DNA of 64,000 nucleotides from Xiphydria camelus (GCA_963678675.1 OY783194.1:19694278-19758277), one strand, 5' to 3'; shown: positions 1 through 12,351, numbered from the stretch's first letter. A program made the numbers and translations. The notes: generated by a model from the letters alone, not told the origin.

Positions 1-170
1 GGGTATGGTAGCCCTACATCCCCCATCGATGAAGAAGTATTTGTTTTGGAACTGCAGGGGTTGGTTCAGAAGATACAGGGGTTAAAAGAGTGCCGCCCAA
101 AAATGGACTTCTTCCAGCAACTATCTCAAGTGCTTTACAGTGTCGTAAATTTTTCAAAAATATCGCGGAC

Positions 171-360
171 TCTTCCATAATGTTCCCGGCTGTTCCAAAA
201 TGTTCTAGAATGTTCTAAAATATTCTAAAATGATCCAAAATGTTCAAGAATATTCCAGATTGTTCTGAAATATTCCAGAAAGTTTTAGAATGTTCCAGGA
301 TATTCTAGAAAGTTCTGAAATATTCTAGAATGCTACAGAACTTTCTAGAAAGTTCTAAAA
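171..360. repeat. 10-bp tandem array of heat-shock-element-like units
   Basis: Nineteen consecutive decamers follow one another without a single indel; the consensus is TGTTCTAGAA. Each unit has the form TTCnnGAAnn, so across the array TTC and GAA alternate every 5 bp. That is the arrangement that heat shock factor trimers bind. Units differ by one to three substitutions, so the array is not freshly amplified. I see no recognisable gene on either side. It could equally be a simple satellite whose sequence happens to match the site. Confidence 0.85.
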
Positions 361-602
361 TAATTTCGGGCCCACACAGAATTTTTAAATTCGTTGAATG
401 TGCCAGGGATGCCTTTGCACTGTTTGAGATTAAAAAAAGGATCACCAATTATTTCGTTAAAGAATTTAGATTCACCCGGATTATATAATGGAACAAGAAT
501 GACCGTGAAGCAGTTATCAAACAATATAATTGAAGCATAAATAATGTCGGAAAAATGTAAAGGAGAAACAGTATTTATTCCGAGGACACCCCTTATATCC
601 AC
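345..602 (-). CDS. Unrecognised 85-codon open frame
   Basis: An open frame of about 85 codons that opens with GTG, not ATG. The composition looks protein-like (a hydrophobic run ending near LVPLYNPG, then a charged tail), but I recognise no family. Its end overlaps the decamer array. It could be a fragment of a decayed transposon gene or chance. No splice sites or promoter are evident. Confidence 0.15.
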   Translation of the reverse strand: MDIRGVLGINTVSPLHFSDIIYASIILFDNCFTVILVPLYNPGESKFFNEIIGDPFFNLKQCKGIPGTFNEFKNSVWARNYFRTF

Positions 603-796
603 TGAACTGCCGTTTCAATTCAAAAGAATTCAATTTCCAATAGCATATGCAATCAAATAAAGAAGGGAGCTTTGTTTCACCGACGTAAGCGCTGTTGTAT
701 TGAGAATATGATGACTTTTTGTTAGTTTAGCTTTATGATTTTTGGAGTTGAAAGTTTATCCCTTTAATTTATATTTTATGGGAACTCACTAGCTTT

Positions 797-826
797 CCCG
801 AGCGGAGCGAGGGCCACATATGCTAG
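797..826 (+). mobile_element. Possible Helitron-like 3' terminus
   Basis: A short GC hairpin (CCC...GGG around AGCGGAGC) is followed after nine bases by CTAG and then T. Helitron 3' ends have a hairpin a few bases before CTRR and insert before T. The hairpin is weak and no 5' TC end was found, so this is tentative. Confidence 0.3.
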
Positions 827-1253
827 TGTAAAATATGTACATCATGACTGAAAAGGTTAACTACATTACACAAAGTATTTGTTATGGTAGATCCTGTATT
901 TTTTAGCGATCTCTCTTTATGATATACGCCTTGAAATTTAAATAAATCAATTCTTTTTGCCAAGAAAAAGGCCCATAAACTAGATTACGACCGCGCATAT
1001 GAGTTAGAATTTTTGCATTCAACGAGGTAAAGTTGATGTTGATATGAAAATCCTACTCATAAAGAACGTGCCACTCGTAATTCGACTTCAGGGTATCTAG
1101 GGATAATCTTTGGAAAAAATCTGGGAGATTAATACAGTACCTTTGAAGTTTCAGCTCTGAGATGAATTTATGTTCATTGCAAAATGTTTATCGTAGTAAT
1201 CGACGACGGTAGATAAAGTAACAATCTCGATAACAGGTGAAATCGGATCATCT

Positions 1254-1330
1254 CGTTAATTAAAAAATTATAAGGGTTTTTGCAGCAGTTCTGTGAACTT
1301 CAACCGCTTATAATTTTTTAATTAATTACC
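1254..1330. repeat. Hairpin with AT-rich arms
   Basis: Inverted arms of about 27 bp (TTAATTAAAAAATTATAAG and its complement) flank a 20-bp loop. No target duplication is clear. It may be a tiny MITE or a cruciform-prone AT sequence. Confidence 0.55.
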
Positions 1331-1599
1331 CTCACGAAATGTAATAAATTGCATTTTTCATAATTTTTTATGTAGGTAGATTATTATCCACTTGGTTTCA
1401 TTTTAAAAAATCAATTGCAAGTATGTGAAAACCAGCAATCACTCCTAGGAGCTGTCAACTTTGAGGGTTAATTTCACCACCTAGAAATGTTTTTCCGCAG
1501 ATAAAAAAAACGTATCTCTTAGATTTTGATGTAGAATAACATAGGTATATCAGAATGAACGAAATCGGCGAGGTACACCTGGGATGGTTTCCTTGTAAG

Positions 1600-2110
1600 A
1601 CAAGTTCAGGGTTGTAGCCGAACAATAAGCCACCACATTAAAAAGTTTTCTAATTCGGTTAATCCTTTAACGGCAACTCCCTATTTCGATAGGGCAGAGA
1701 TTCAGGCAGAAACACCTAAATCGCGAAAGCACGCAAACCAATTTTACTCCACTTACTTTTTCGTTGGGGGCTTCTCAGGTGCCAGGAATCCTTATTTTCA
1801 TGATGACCTAGGGGCCTGGGTTTTCTTGGGGTCTCCAACGGTTGTGCTCGTGTACGGAGTTTACGAATTCACTCCTTTCACTTTTAAGGCAGGATTCTTT
1901 GATTCGGGTCACATAAAAGACTTCTTTTAAAATTACTCTAACTCTTTATTTAACAAACTCTAATTCTAATTCACGTTGATACTAAAAGACAGCTGGTATG
2001 CCCAGGAGTGCCTCGAGAAAGGTTGCACTCTTATTTATAAACTAGCTTCGGTATTTTGGAAAACGTTGTTTCTTTTTTCATTGGAGAAAATCGTTCCCGC
2101 CCAGACTAAA
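1600..2110 (-). mobile_element. Possible solo LTR (minus strand)
   Basis: On the minus strand a TATA box (TATAAATA near 2032-2040) lies about 85 bp upstream of AATAAA (1945-1950), the promoter plus polyadenylation spacing of an LTR. No paired LTR, primer-binding site or coding region is visible, and the ends are not defined. An unrelated promoter/terminator pair is possible. Confidence 0.25.
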
Positions 2111-3230
2111 ACTATTTCCTAATTTAGAAGTCTCCTACGCTCCGTTGGAAGACGCTTCAGAGAAAAATTCTATCCTTCGGAATCCCTTAGGAAAAAAAAG
2201 GTCGTTTGCTGGCGAAACCTTTGCTTATACCAATATTTTAATCTTAAGGGGTTCCTTTATGACAGGCGGCTTTCTCTTACCTTTAAATATCCGCGAAAAC
2301 GGTTATGTGGAAACGTGACAATAGGAATATTCAAATACTTCACATTAGATAGTTTTCGTGCACATAAGTAGAGCCTAATCTCTTCTGTGGTAGAGCATTT
2401 CTACATCTGCGAAATTTTATTAAATAGCAGTACCAATGCCACCAAGCTACAAACTATGTAAGCACAGGTTGGTATGCTGTCACATACACGTATCTTGAAC
2501 ATACCTAGGTAGAAGTGTGCGTCTACGATAGTTAGTTCCAACTTGGGTTGCGCTTATCATGCAGAACTGGAATAAGGGCAGAAAAACAGAGGAGAGCTAG
2601 CTGAGAGGAATGTTGAATTAGAGTTTTTTCTGTATCACGTTTTATTGGAAAAGTGAGAATTTTATTTGATATCCTATATGGTAAATAAAATTGGAAGCTA
2701 TAATAAAACTATTTCTATCCGGCGTTGCCCAGGCTTTGGTCAATTGAATTAAAGGCTTCTATAGTAACGTAGGTTAAATGAAAAATCACTTATTAAATAA
2801 CGAAATAGTATCTTATGTCATAAGGCGGAAATCCGAGGATTTCAGCCCAATGACATATACTATTTTTCCTCACAAATGCCCATTTCTCAAAACAAAATAA
2901 ACAGAAGTATACACGGCTGATTTTACGTTGCGTTTATCAGTTTGGAAAAAGGACCCACTTCGGACTAAACAATCTTTTGACAGCCTGCGGACTCCCGGTC
3001 GGTGTCACGCGGGAAAAACGCCATCTTACGGTTTAAAAATAGGTTAGAAAAGGCCTCGAAATGGGCATGAGTGAGGAAAAATTATTGTATTTGTTAATGA
3101 ACATACAGTATTGTAGTGTTAAAATTAAAATGAATAAAGTAATTTTTCCGTAATATAAAAAACAATACCCATGGCAGGCGAACATCTGAGAAAGAGGAAA
3201 GCGAAAAGAAGGTAGTAGAAATAGTAGGAG
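2110..3230. other. No gene seen; contains a 47-bp hairpin
   Basis: AT-rich non-coding sequence. At about 2815-2861 there is a two-step hairpin: outer arms TATGTCAT/ATGACATA and inner arms GAAATCC/GGATTTC. Nothing else is recognisable. Confidence 0.5.
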
Positions 3231-3254
3231 GCGTAGTGGGTGGTGAAGGAGGGA

Positions 3255-3711
3255 GGTGGGAGTAGGAAACGAGTGTTTCTGTTTTCAATGAACGAAAAGA
3301 ACGCGAATAACCGAGAATGAGAATTAGCAATGGCATTTTCGGTCAATTCATGTGGCGGCAGCCACTTACCTTCTTTTTCAATCTTTCTCATGGCATGTAA
3401 ACGTCGTAAAATTGTAGATTCGTATCGACTTCAAGCTGTTGAGCCAACTTTTTCAGCGTTTGAGTAAGGTTTTCTTCCAATAGAGCTTGCAGTTGTTCAT
3501 CTTCGAACTTCTTTGTTTGACCTGGCCGTTGTTTGTCGTGGACATCACAATTTCCACTTTTGAAGCGACGAAACCAGTCTCTACATACTGTTTTTGATGG
3601 AGCAGATTTAGCATAAGTTTGCACAAGTAATTGATGAGCTGCAGCAGTACTTTTAAAAAAATCAAAGTAGTGTAGAAGTACACATCGAAAAAACAACTTG
3701 TCGCATTCCAT
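3255..3711 (-). pseudogene. mariner transposase remnant (N-terminal HTH)
   Basis: The minus-strand frame from 3711 encodes the start of a mariner-type transposase: FRCVLLHYFDFFKSTAAAH, then CRDWFRRFKSGNCDVHDK, the paired-like helix-turn-helix that binds the terminal repeats. After about 95 residues the frame shifts by one base (near 3420); in the new frame ESTILRRLHAM and KIEKEGKWLPPHELTEN follow, the linker before the catalytic domain. Similarity fades near 3255, so the DD34D catalytic domain is missing. The KWLPPHEL doubling of Pro suggests a further change. This is an old, dead fragment; I found no terminal repeats. Confidence 0.85.
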
Positions 3712-3740
3712 TTTTTTTTGGTTATAGACATAGACTTATA

Positions 3741-4228
3741 TTAACCAAAAATGGCAGTTTAATGACTAAATCTTAATGAGAAATATCCATAATTTAAAGT
3801 GGTACAAGAAGTATTAGTCGCTGCGTACGACATAAGTAGTTAGAGCCATCTATATGAGAACAGCGACTTTCAATGCAACCTCCTAATATTCATCGTTCCG
3901 ATTGTTGTAGTATCGAAACATATCCAAAAAGTCTAACTGTTCATGTAGAATCTAAAAAGGGTATGCGTTTTAAAGAAACAGATCTATTCGGAACTTTTCC
4001 CCCGAAAATAGAATTTTCCGTTAATAAGCTGTTTCTTTACTTAAGAGGACTTTAAATAAGCTATTGTATGCAAAAACATTTTATTTCATGCAAAATATAA
4101 AAAAAATAGTAACGTTAAAATAGATAAGTTTCACTGCGATTTAAACAAGACTCTTTACAAATGTATAAATATTCTTTTAGTCGCAGTATCTAACAATGAC
4201 GATTTTGGAGCTCCTAATAAAGAACAAT
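3741..4228. other. No gene seen
   Basis: AT-rich. A 60-codon plus-strand frame with an ATG at 3873 exists but matches no family I know and has no supporting signals. Confidence 0.5.
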
Positions 4229-4232
4229 TTAA

Positions 4233-4658
4233 CCCTTAGTTGGTCGCGCCAACTTTTGTTACAAAGGTGGTCGCGTGATGAGCGCCGCGCCGGCCATGCT
4301 TTAGACTCGTACAGAGAGCGTTGCCATTTTTCTCTTACTATAGAATCGCACAGCTGACGACAACCGCTATACTTCCTGCCGGTCGAACGCTAGAAGCAGA
4401 CAATCTGGCAACGCTGTACCACCGACTACTCCGCTTGCGCCTGCTTTTACACGGGCTTCGCTCGACACGGTGTATTTTCAATTCATAATATTAATTAACC
4501 AGATAGTGTTAGAACTATCAGTACTGCACTAGTGCGTTCTATCAGGTTGGGGCATAGCATAAAAAAATCAATAGGATCGTATCTCTTAGAATTACGAAGC
4601 TAGATGCGTAAAACTTTAAAGGTGAGCGCGCGGCGCTCATAGCGCGACCAACTAAGGG
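4233..4658. mobile_element. piggyBac-like MITE, TTAA target
   Basis: Terminal inverted repeats CCCTTAGTTGGTCGCG and the complement are flanked by TTAA (4229-4232 and 4659-4662), the hallmark of piggyBac-type insertion. The 426-bp element has no coding capacity. A subterminal block (GAGCGCCGCGC) and an internal inverted pair (GTTGCCA ... TGGCAACGCTGTA) are shared in form with the element at 52226-52624, so the two are probably relatives. Confidence 0.85.
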
Positions 4659-4662
4659 TTAA

Positions 4663-5600
4663 AACAGCGATGCAGGAAGCTCTTCGGGTAGCTAAACAGC
4701 GTCACCGAAACAAAAACCGAGAAGAACGTGGAGTAAACCAGGGTGGACAAAGACTACGAAACCGGCGTCCGGTTATTGAGTCTGATGAATCTAATTAAAG
4801 GCATTTATTGTCACTGTCATATATTATAAGACTCATAATAAAACGGATTAGAAGATTAGTGGCTTTTAAAATTTATTTACTGAGTAAAAAATATAAACAA
4901 ACGATGCTAATGTAATGCTAGCATTATGTATACAAATTTTAAACATCCATATTTTCTTACCGAGCAAATAATGCTAGCATAATGCTATACTTTATTGCCC
5001 GTCATTTAATGCTAGCAATATGCTGCGCAAGTCATGTTGGCTATCTGGGTTACTGGCTGAGTAGATAATTTATTCAGACTGGCCACACAAATGGAAAACA
5101 TAACTTCCTGTATAATTCTCGGATCCTGATCGAAAATTCCAAATTTCCCGGTGCTTTTATTGCAGCATTCTCAGAGTGTGCCAAAAAAACGAGATTTTGA
5201 TAGACAGCGATCAGTCTACGTCCATTCCACGCTTCAAGAAGGTGGATTAGATAATGTAATATAATATGAACATAGAATTGACGAGCGTAGAATTGACATT
5301 CCCAACCCCCCGAACATTGTAAAAATCCAGAAAAACCAACTTTCGAGCTAAAAGGCCAAACTTATAGGATTTTTTGAAATTTCAGCAAACCCATATTTTT
5401 TAAAGTGTTGTTATGCTTACTCACGATTTGACACAATTTATGCGCTGAAAACAAGTTTTTTCATTATACTTTTCTTCCAAAAACAAAACCCGTCTCATAA
5501 CCCCCCGATCTCCCCTACAAAAAAAAAAGTACTATTTCGAACAACGTCCAGGATAATTTTACGTACATCTGCAAGCCTAACCTCACGAATATGCATCCAA
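4663..5600. other. No gene; cluster of ATGCTAGCAT-like motifs
   Basis: Between about 4900 and 5030 the palindrome ATGCTAGCAT and close variants occur several times (AATGCTAGCATTA, ATGCTAGCATAATGC, AATGCTAGCAATATGC). A similar cluster lies at 14820-15180. The rest is unassigned. Confidence 0.5.
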
Positions 5601-5603
5601 CTA

Positions 5604-5866
5604 CAGTAGAACGCCTATTATTTTGGCACCCACGGGAGAACTGACCAAATAATAAGACATGCATCCAGAGGCGTGGCTGGTAAAAAGTAAGGAAATAGTA
5701 CACTCCAAGTTTGATGTATTGGCACTCAAAACGAAATTGGATAGAAGTATGTCTCTATAATGGGCCGTACCAATTTCGTTTTCCCTCACTGCAAACAGTC
5801 GGAGTAGTGGCGAGAAGATAGGGAATGACGAACTAATCGAACGGCGAAATAATAGTCATTCTACTG
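5604..5866. mobile_element. pogo/Tigger-type MITE, TA target
   Basis: Terminal repeats begin CAGTAGAAYGMCTATTATTT on both sides and are flanked by TA (5602-5603 and 5867-5868). TIRs starting CAGT with a TA duplication are typical of pogo/Tigger elements. The 263-bp interior codes for nothing recognisable. Confidence 0.75.
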
Positions 5867-5868
5867 TA

Positions 5869-6536
5869 CAAGCCTGATTGAATTAGTTAAATAAATTCAT
5901 TTAAGAAAAACTGCACTTTTTTGAAAAATTGCAAGTATTTTTTAATCTTATCTGGTATAAATTTGCGAACATCAAGAACATAATTTAAACTGTCAGAAAA
6001 GTTTAAAGAATCTAAAATTGTTATGGTTCGACGCATCTTTTGGAGGATATTTATTATGATAATATTATTTATGCAAAACGTAACTAAAAAGCCATTTAAA
6101 TTACAAGAATTACAATTTCAATTGTATCACGATACAGAATAACTAGTATGTCTAATTATATATTTTATACCTTTCATTTCAGAAATAGTGCATATTTCTT
6201 GTTTATTAATTATTGCTAAAACCCTTTCCACCAATAGTGCAATTTACAAAATATAACAATTACAATTATTCATAGCCTAGAGAACGAAATCAATGGTAAG
6301 TTAGTACACATCATTCTATTTGAAAGCAAATGTGTCTATATGTACGGTGTAATTAGAATTAATTATCAAAGGAAGAATGAATTGTTTTTAAATTTATTCT
6401 TTAGAGTACTCTATGTGACATATCACATCGTTGGTCTAGGAATATCTCCTACGTGCACATTTTATCAATTCTGCGATTTTAATGTATTTAGTATCAGAAA
6501 GTTGGTCCGCACTGTTTGATAATATCACCTATTAGG
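5869..6536. other. AT-rich, nothing recognised
   Basis: Low-complexity AT-rich sequence between two transposons; no gene, structured repeat or RNA gene could be supported. Confidence 0.5.
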
Positions 6537-7012
6537 CCAGTCAAACTTTACACAAAAAAGGCGTGAACCTACATTAAATGGAATATTAGCGGTTTTTTGC
6601 TTATTTGTTTTAGACCTCTATTGGTAGTAAAAATCCAAATTTGCAACCCTGAGAACCCTGTGCTAACTGAGTAATGGTCGAAAAACCATGAAAAACCATT
6701 TTTTTTGCTATAAAATGAGACCTAAACTGCTTTTATAAGTCAAATAGTTACTGAAATACAGCGCTTCGAATACAGAACATTTTTTCCAAAAAGTGTAAAT
6801 TTCTTTTTTTTTTCATGTTCCGAGTTGAATATCGGCAAAATGATGCGTCCCACAGAAAAAGTCAGTAGGGGATTTATTAAGCTTTAATTTGAACTGAGGT
6901 ATGTGACGGAAGCTCTAATAGTCTCATCAGGAATGGCAAATAAACGAAAGTTGAGTAACATCGTTTCTTGCACGAACCAAGTGGTTTTTGATTGAAGGTT
7001 CAACGTTCTTCG
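6537..7012. repeat. Left TIR of the Academ-like element
   Basis: Inverted copy of 12352-12911, ending near GGTTTTTGATTGAAGGTTC. The left copy lacks an ~80-bp block present in the right copy (about 12690-12775), so the arms have diverged by deletion as well as by point changes. Confidence 0.9.
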
Positions 7013-7084
7013 TCAGAAAAATTATTTTATACTGAAATTATGATTTTAACCGTAAAATAAAAAATTCATTGTATGCAAACATGA

Positions 7085-7225
7085 TTATAAATATTATAAA
7101 TCAAATACTTACTGAGATACAACTCTCCGAAATAGAACGTTTTTTCCCAAAAAGTGCAAATTTGATTTTTTTCATGTTCCGAGTTGAATACTGGCAAAAT
7201 GAAACGTCTGACATTAAAAGTTATT
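7085..7225. repeat. Direct duplication of part of the left TIR
   Basis: This stretch repeats the TIR segment at about 6740-6870 in the same orientation (shared GTTCCGAGTTGAATAYYGGC and CCAAAAAGTG). It lies between the TIR and the gene. It may be a second transposase-binding region or a simple tandem duplication. Confidence 0.75.
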
Positions 7226-7241
7226 ATCCCTTTGCACTTCG

Positions 7242-7424
7242 CGGATACCTATATGGTTCCCGAGCGGTGGCACGCTTCCACTCCGATGATACCTATACGG
7301 TGTCCGGGCGGATGAGCGGTACCTCTACAGCATTCGGGCGATTTTGGGGGGTACTCGATAAGTTTATTTCCGACGTGCGATAAGATATTCTTAGCAATGC
7401 TGTAACAGTATTCGAGCAGTTTGG
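7242..7424. repeat. Short irregular repeats upstream of the Academ-like gene
   Basis: A ~27-bp motif of the form GATACCTATAYGGTNTCCGRGCGG recurs at 7242, 7287 and 7318, with a weaker copy at 7399 (AGTATTCGAGCAGTTTGG). The block is far more GC-rich than its surroundings and lies about 300 bp before the first ATG, so it could be part of the promoter. Confidence 0.5.
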
Positions 7425-7710
7425 AACTCTGTGTTTATTTCCATGTTTATTTATCGACGCTGCTACGGCGGGCGCTCGGGCGACGCGTCCACGTGCACCG
7501 CTTGGGCGATTTGACAAGACCACTCGAAGTATTGCCGTATCTGCACACCAAGGGTTTTGAAAGTCAATATGTTTCTTTTCAATATACAATTCCACCCCCT
7601 CTCAGTCCAACTGCAATGCAGACAGGCCCAGCAATTCGTGCCTACTCAGTGCAGTGGTTTAAACCATCGTGAAAACAAGTTTGAGTGCGTCGTCAAAAGT
7701 AAGTGTGAAA

Positions 7711-10700
7711 ATGTCAGTTCCGCCGGGCTGTTGTTTTATATGCAGGAAGTCACTGGAAGACGACGATAGAGGTCCACTTTCTGTGGTAAAAAAACGAGGA
7801 ATCACCTCTCTGATTGCCGTAAGCGTAAAACGAAACCTTACAGAGAACAAAAAATTCCTTGCAAAGTTGGATGAAGTCAGTTCATGATGCATGTCGAAAG
7901 AGATACATTGCCCCAAAGAATGTTACAGCATCTGAAAGTCGTGGCGGAGATTCTGTTTCCCAAGCGGAGCCAACAGTATCCCTAAGATCATCTCGTACGA
8001 GCGTTGCAATTGGACAAATCTGTATTCTGTGTGGAGAGACTATAACGGCAGAATTTTTGAAACTCCAAGAGAAGTTACCCACAGACAGACGAAATCCCGT
8101 TTTTACGATTACATTGAAATCAACGAGGGAATCTTTTCTAAAAGAAGCCGAACGCAGAGGTGATGATTGGGGGAAAGAAATTATTGATCGTCTAAATCAT
8201 GAAACTGAGGATTTGGTGGCTGCTGATACCCGATACCACAAACAATGCCACAAAAAGTTGATGAGCCGTTCCAACATAGCTGGACAGAAAAGAGGACGCC
8301 CAAAAATGGAATCTGTGCAAAATACTTTGGAAATGATTGACTCATACTTAGAAGAGAACAGTGAGGAATGCCAGTTTTCATTGAGTGATATCCTAGCACA
8401 GGGTCAAGCTGATCATACTCCCGATCTGAGGACCATCAAACGGCATCTTCTTGATCGCTACAAGGATAATGTTGTGATTGTTTCAGCACCTGGTCGGCCG
8501 CCAGTTGTTTGTTTTAAAAATACAGGACATAAAATCCTATATGAGAAATGGTATGATGACAAGAAAAAGGATGGAGAGGAGGAACGATTGAGAGTTGTGC
8601 TGGCTGCAGCTGAGATTATCTTAGAGGACATCCGCTCTCAAGTTTACGAAACTAATCAGTATCCTCCTTCTGATGATTTCCTGGCCGATATCGAACATGT
8701 TATTCCCAAGTCAGTACTCCTTTTTTTTTGAAACTATTGTCCTTAAACACAAGCGTAAATCAGTCACTGGCTGGAAGAGGAAATGCGTTGCTTTTTCACA
8801 TGCGCTTATAGCAGCTGCTAGGCCCTATTCATTCGTATCTTCCCTCTTGACCTCAGTTGGTACATATTTGTACCGTAAGTTTGGATCAAGGAACCTTGTG
8901 AACCTGTGTTCATCTCTGGGCTTCTCGTGCAGTTACAACGAGGCAATGCAGCTAGAAGCTTCAGCAATCATGCAGGGTTCATCAACTCCTCCCGTGAAGC
9001 CAGGGGCATTCTTACAATTCGCATTCGACAACGCAGACGTAAATGTATGCACGCTTGATGGTGAAAATACTTTTCATGAAATGGGTGGGATCATGTGTGT
9101 GGCGCCGACTTCAGGTGTGTTGGCAGAAAAGAAAATTCCAAGACTGAAACAACGTGTATCCGCTGAAACAATAGGAGCTTTTGCTACCACCCAACTTCAA
9201 CAATGCACTGAGAAGAAAAATGCAGGATTATCAGCCATCACGATTCAAAATATACCAAAAGATTTCCCAGTTACTGCTGAAACACTACCCACAGCACCAG
9301 ACCTCATTTGGTTATACGGGAAATGGCGTAACATCCCAGGCATACCAGGATGGAATGGTTTCATGCAGCAAGTGACCGATGGCCTCGCATTTCAACGTTC
9401 AAGAGTAATTTTTTTACCATTCATCCGTGCTCCACCCACCGACTACATCACTATCTTGACAGCTCTTGTGGAAGCCAATAACAAAACCAAAGCCCATGGA
9501 CAAAAAACGTGCTTCGTTACTTTCGACCAGCCCCTTTATATGAAAGCCCGGGACATCATTGAGAACACACAGGGGAGTAATGAGCTGAGCAACGTGGTAG
9601 TATAACTTGGTGGATTTCATCTGTTGATGTCCTTTCTGGGTTGTATTGGAGCAATAATGAGTGGAAGTGGATTAAAGGAGCTCTTGGAGGAAATCTACGC
9701 TAGTAATAGCGTGGATAAAATGCTTAATGGTCACGCCTATGCCAGAGCAGTCCGAGCTCACACTCTAGCTAACCTGGTATTGTGCGAACTAATTTTGAAC
9801 GAGGTGCAGCTCACAGACAACGAGCAGCAAGAAATGGAAAGGTTGCTCTGTGACACTCAGAGATCTTGTGTGTTGGAAGCTGAGGAAAGGGAATCCTTCC
9901 AGGTTTTACAGGCCAAGTTCAAAAGTGCATTAGACAAAATCGAAATGAATGGACCGACATCGAAGCTATGGATCCAGTATTTCCATCTCACTACTCTCAT
10001 GAAACAGTTCATACAGGCGGAACGGATGGGAGACTGGAAGCTTCACTTACAAACTGTGGCCAAAATGCTTCCGTACTTCCACGCAGTAGGTCATTTTTTC
10101 TACGCCAAAAGTACACGGCTTTACCTGCAAGATATGGCCGCTCTCAAACAAAGGATGTCTCCTGCCGAGTTCAGCAAATTTACTGAGGGATACTTTACCA
10201 TCCGTCGTAGTGACAAATTTTGGAGTGGTCTCTGGTCAGACCTAACAATTGAACAAACTCTAATGAGATCCTTCAAAAGCAAAGGAGGGTTGATAGGACG
10301 TGGGATTACAAGCAGCGTGTTGGCAAAGTGGACCATTGGAACTGTGTACATGGTAAACATTTGTGATGAAGTGGAACGCTTTTGTGACATCTCCTATTCG
10401 ACCTCTGAACAGCACGTCGATATGAGAGTCACTCGAATTGTTCGCGACAACAAAGATACCGAAAAATTGAAAAACTGGTTCGAGGAGCATCCCCCTTTTC
10501 TTGTTACGGACAAAATTATTAACATCAATAGTGGAATTGTTGGAGACAATAAAGTCAATTGTTACAAGGCCAAGGAACTGGGAACACATGGGGTAGAAAT
10601 GATAGAAAACCAGACATTCGGAAAAGTTGGATTTAAACGTAAAGACAGAGTCGTTACCTTGGGAAGTGTAAAGAACGCTATAAAAGTGCGAGACAAGAAA

Positions 10701-12247
10701 ATTCAAATTGACCCTCTAACAATATTCCAACGAGTTAGCATCGCCAAAAAATCTGACGCAGAGCTGAAGAAATACTTCAAATACGAATTGGCTCCTTACC
10801 CCATGTCGCTGTTCACCGAAGCTGGAATGAGGAAGGGAACTAAATCAACCTTGTACTCATCATTCAAACCTCTCTCTACGAACATCTTGCGAGATGTCAA
10901 CACCCACATTGTTATTGATGGTGGCTACTTGCTCCACAAATACGTATGGCACCGTTATACGTTAGTGAAGGCCATCATTCAGGGTTACATAAATTATATC
11001 AGAACCCATTTTGGTATGAATATTACTGTGGTGTTCGATGGATACCCAGTGGACGCCGCTCAAAAAAGCACCAAGAGTGCCGAACGTCTCAGACGTTACT
11101 CTGCTCTCCGGTGCAGTGACATTCTCTTGACAGCCACAACAACTATCAGCGTTACACAAGATAAGTTCTTATCTAACGAAAACAACAAGCGCAGGCTGAT
11201 AGAGTTACTGAGCACTGAATTTGAGGATCATGGTATCAAAGTGAATGTATCCGAAGAGGACGCTGATGCTGACATCATTAGAGCTGCCATCGCCAAAGCT
11301 GCCTCCACTGAGAAGGTCATCATCATCGGAGAAGACGTGGACCTGCTTGTCCTACTAGCTGGCTTGGGCTCCCATATAGACAATATTTACCTCCAGAAAG
11401 GTGGCAGAGGGGAACCAGACATCCATTATAGTTCCACATCGTTCACCAGCAAACTCTCTGATTACCCTCCTGGCTTGATCATGTTCATTCATGCATTCAG
11501 TGGGTGCGACATAACCTCTGCTCCTTTCTGGCAGGGAAAAAATAAGTGTATTACCACCTTCCACAAAAACCCACAGCTCGTTAGGGATGCAGAAGTCTTC
11601 CTCCGCCCAGATACGAGCCACGAGGAAATAGCCGCAGCTGGGGAGAAGTGCCTCGTTGCATTGTACGGAGGAGACTCAAAAACGAACCTCAATACCCTGA
11701 GATACCTCAAATTCGTGAGATCGGCCACAACAGCTAAAGTCAACCTAGCTCGTTTGCCCCCAACTACGGATGCTGCGAAAGAGCACGCATATCGTGCGTA
11801 TCACCAGGTATGTCAATGTACATCGTGCTTTGAAATTGCCAATGTACAATAACGTCTTTTCATTCTTTACAGATACAAAAGTGGCTTGGTGTGCCGAAAA
11901 ACCCAACGGACTGGGGTTGGAAGTTGGATGAGTTGGGATTATTGCCTATTACTATGACGAGTGAGGCAGCTCCACAAACCCTGTTGCAGTTCATCTCCTG
12001 TAAATGCAATAAGGGTTGCATAAGGGGCTGTAGCTGCCGCAAAGCCGGACTGAAATGTTCGACTTTGTGTAGATTCTGTGGGGGAAAATCCTGCCTCAAT
12101 GTGCCTGAAATCCAGCCTATGACACTGGACGATTCGTCTTCCTCTGAAAATGACGATGTACTGGAAAAGATCGACATCGAATTGTCAACATCAGTGGCAA
12201 TAGTTTCATCATTGGAACCTACTCCTGGAACCTCTCGAATGGAGTAA
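7711..12247 (+). pseudogene. Academ-like transposase with XPG-like nuclease (broken)
   Basis: About 1,490 codons from ATG at 7711. Order: two CxxC...HxxC fingers (CFIC...HDAC and CILC...HKQC), a GRP linker, a helical region, a DDE-like segment (FDNADVNVCTLDG; FDQPLYMKARD; GGFHLLMSFLGC), then from about 10905 a FEN1/XPG-type nuclease with all expected acidic motifs in order (VIDGG, VFDGYP, EEDADAD, GEDVDLL, SGCD), and a C-terminal CXC module. Three lesions: a 1-nt frameshift near 7880 between the halves of the first finger, a frameshift at a T9 tract (8721-8729), and a TAA at 9603-9605 just before GGFH. The nuclease region is one uninterrupted frame (9606-11807). DDE assignment is tentative; the nuclease call is firm. 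Confidence 0.8.
11808..12247 (+). pseudogene. 65-bp intron and last exon with CXC module
   Basis: The frame from 9606 reaches a donor CAG|GTATGT at 11807/11808. A pyrimidine-rich tract ends in TTTACAG at 11872, and the frame resumes in phase 0 with IQKWLGVPKNP. Without splicing the frame stops at 11852. The exon encodes a Cys-rich block, CKCNKGCIRGCSCRKAG then CSTLCRFCGGKSC, resembling tesmin/TSO1 CXC repeats, and ends in a Ser/Glu-rich tail at 12247. The intron fits typical insect intron length. Confidence 0.85.
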
Positions 12248-12351
12248 CAATTGAAATTGCTGTTGTCAATATTTATAAACATGTTTGTATAGAATGAATT
12301 TTGCATTGTACAGTTATAATCATAATTTTAGTATACAATAATTTTTCTGGC

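Noticed and set aside
3873..4055. 60-codon plus-strand frame with ATG
   Set aside because: No family recognised, no promoter, splice or polyA signal, and short enough to be chance in AT-rich DNA.
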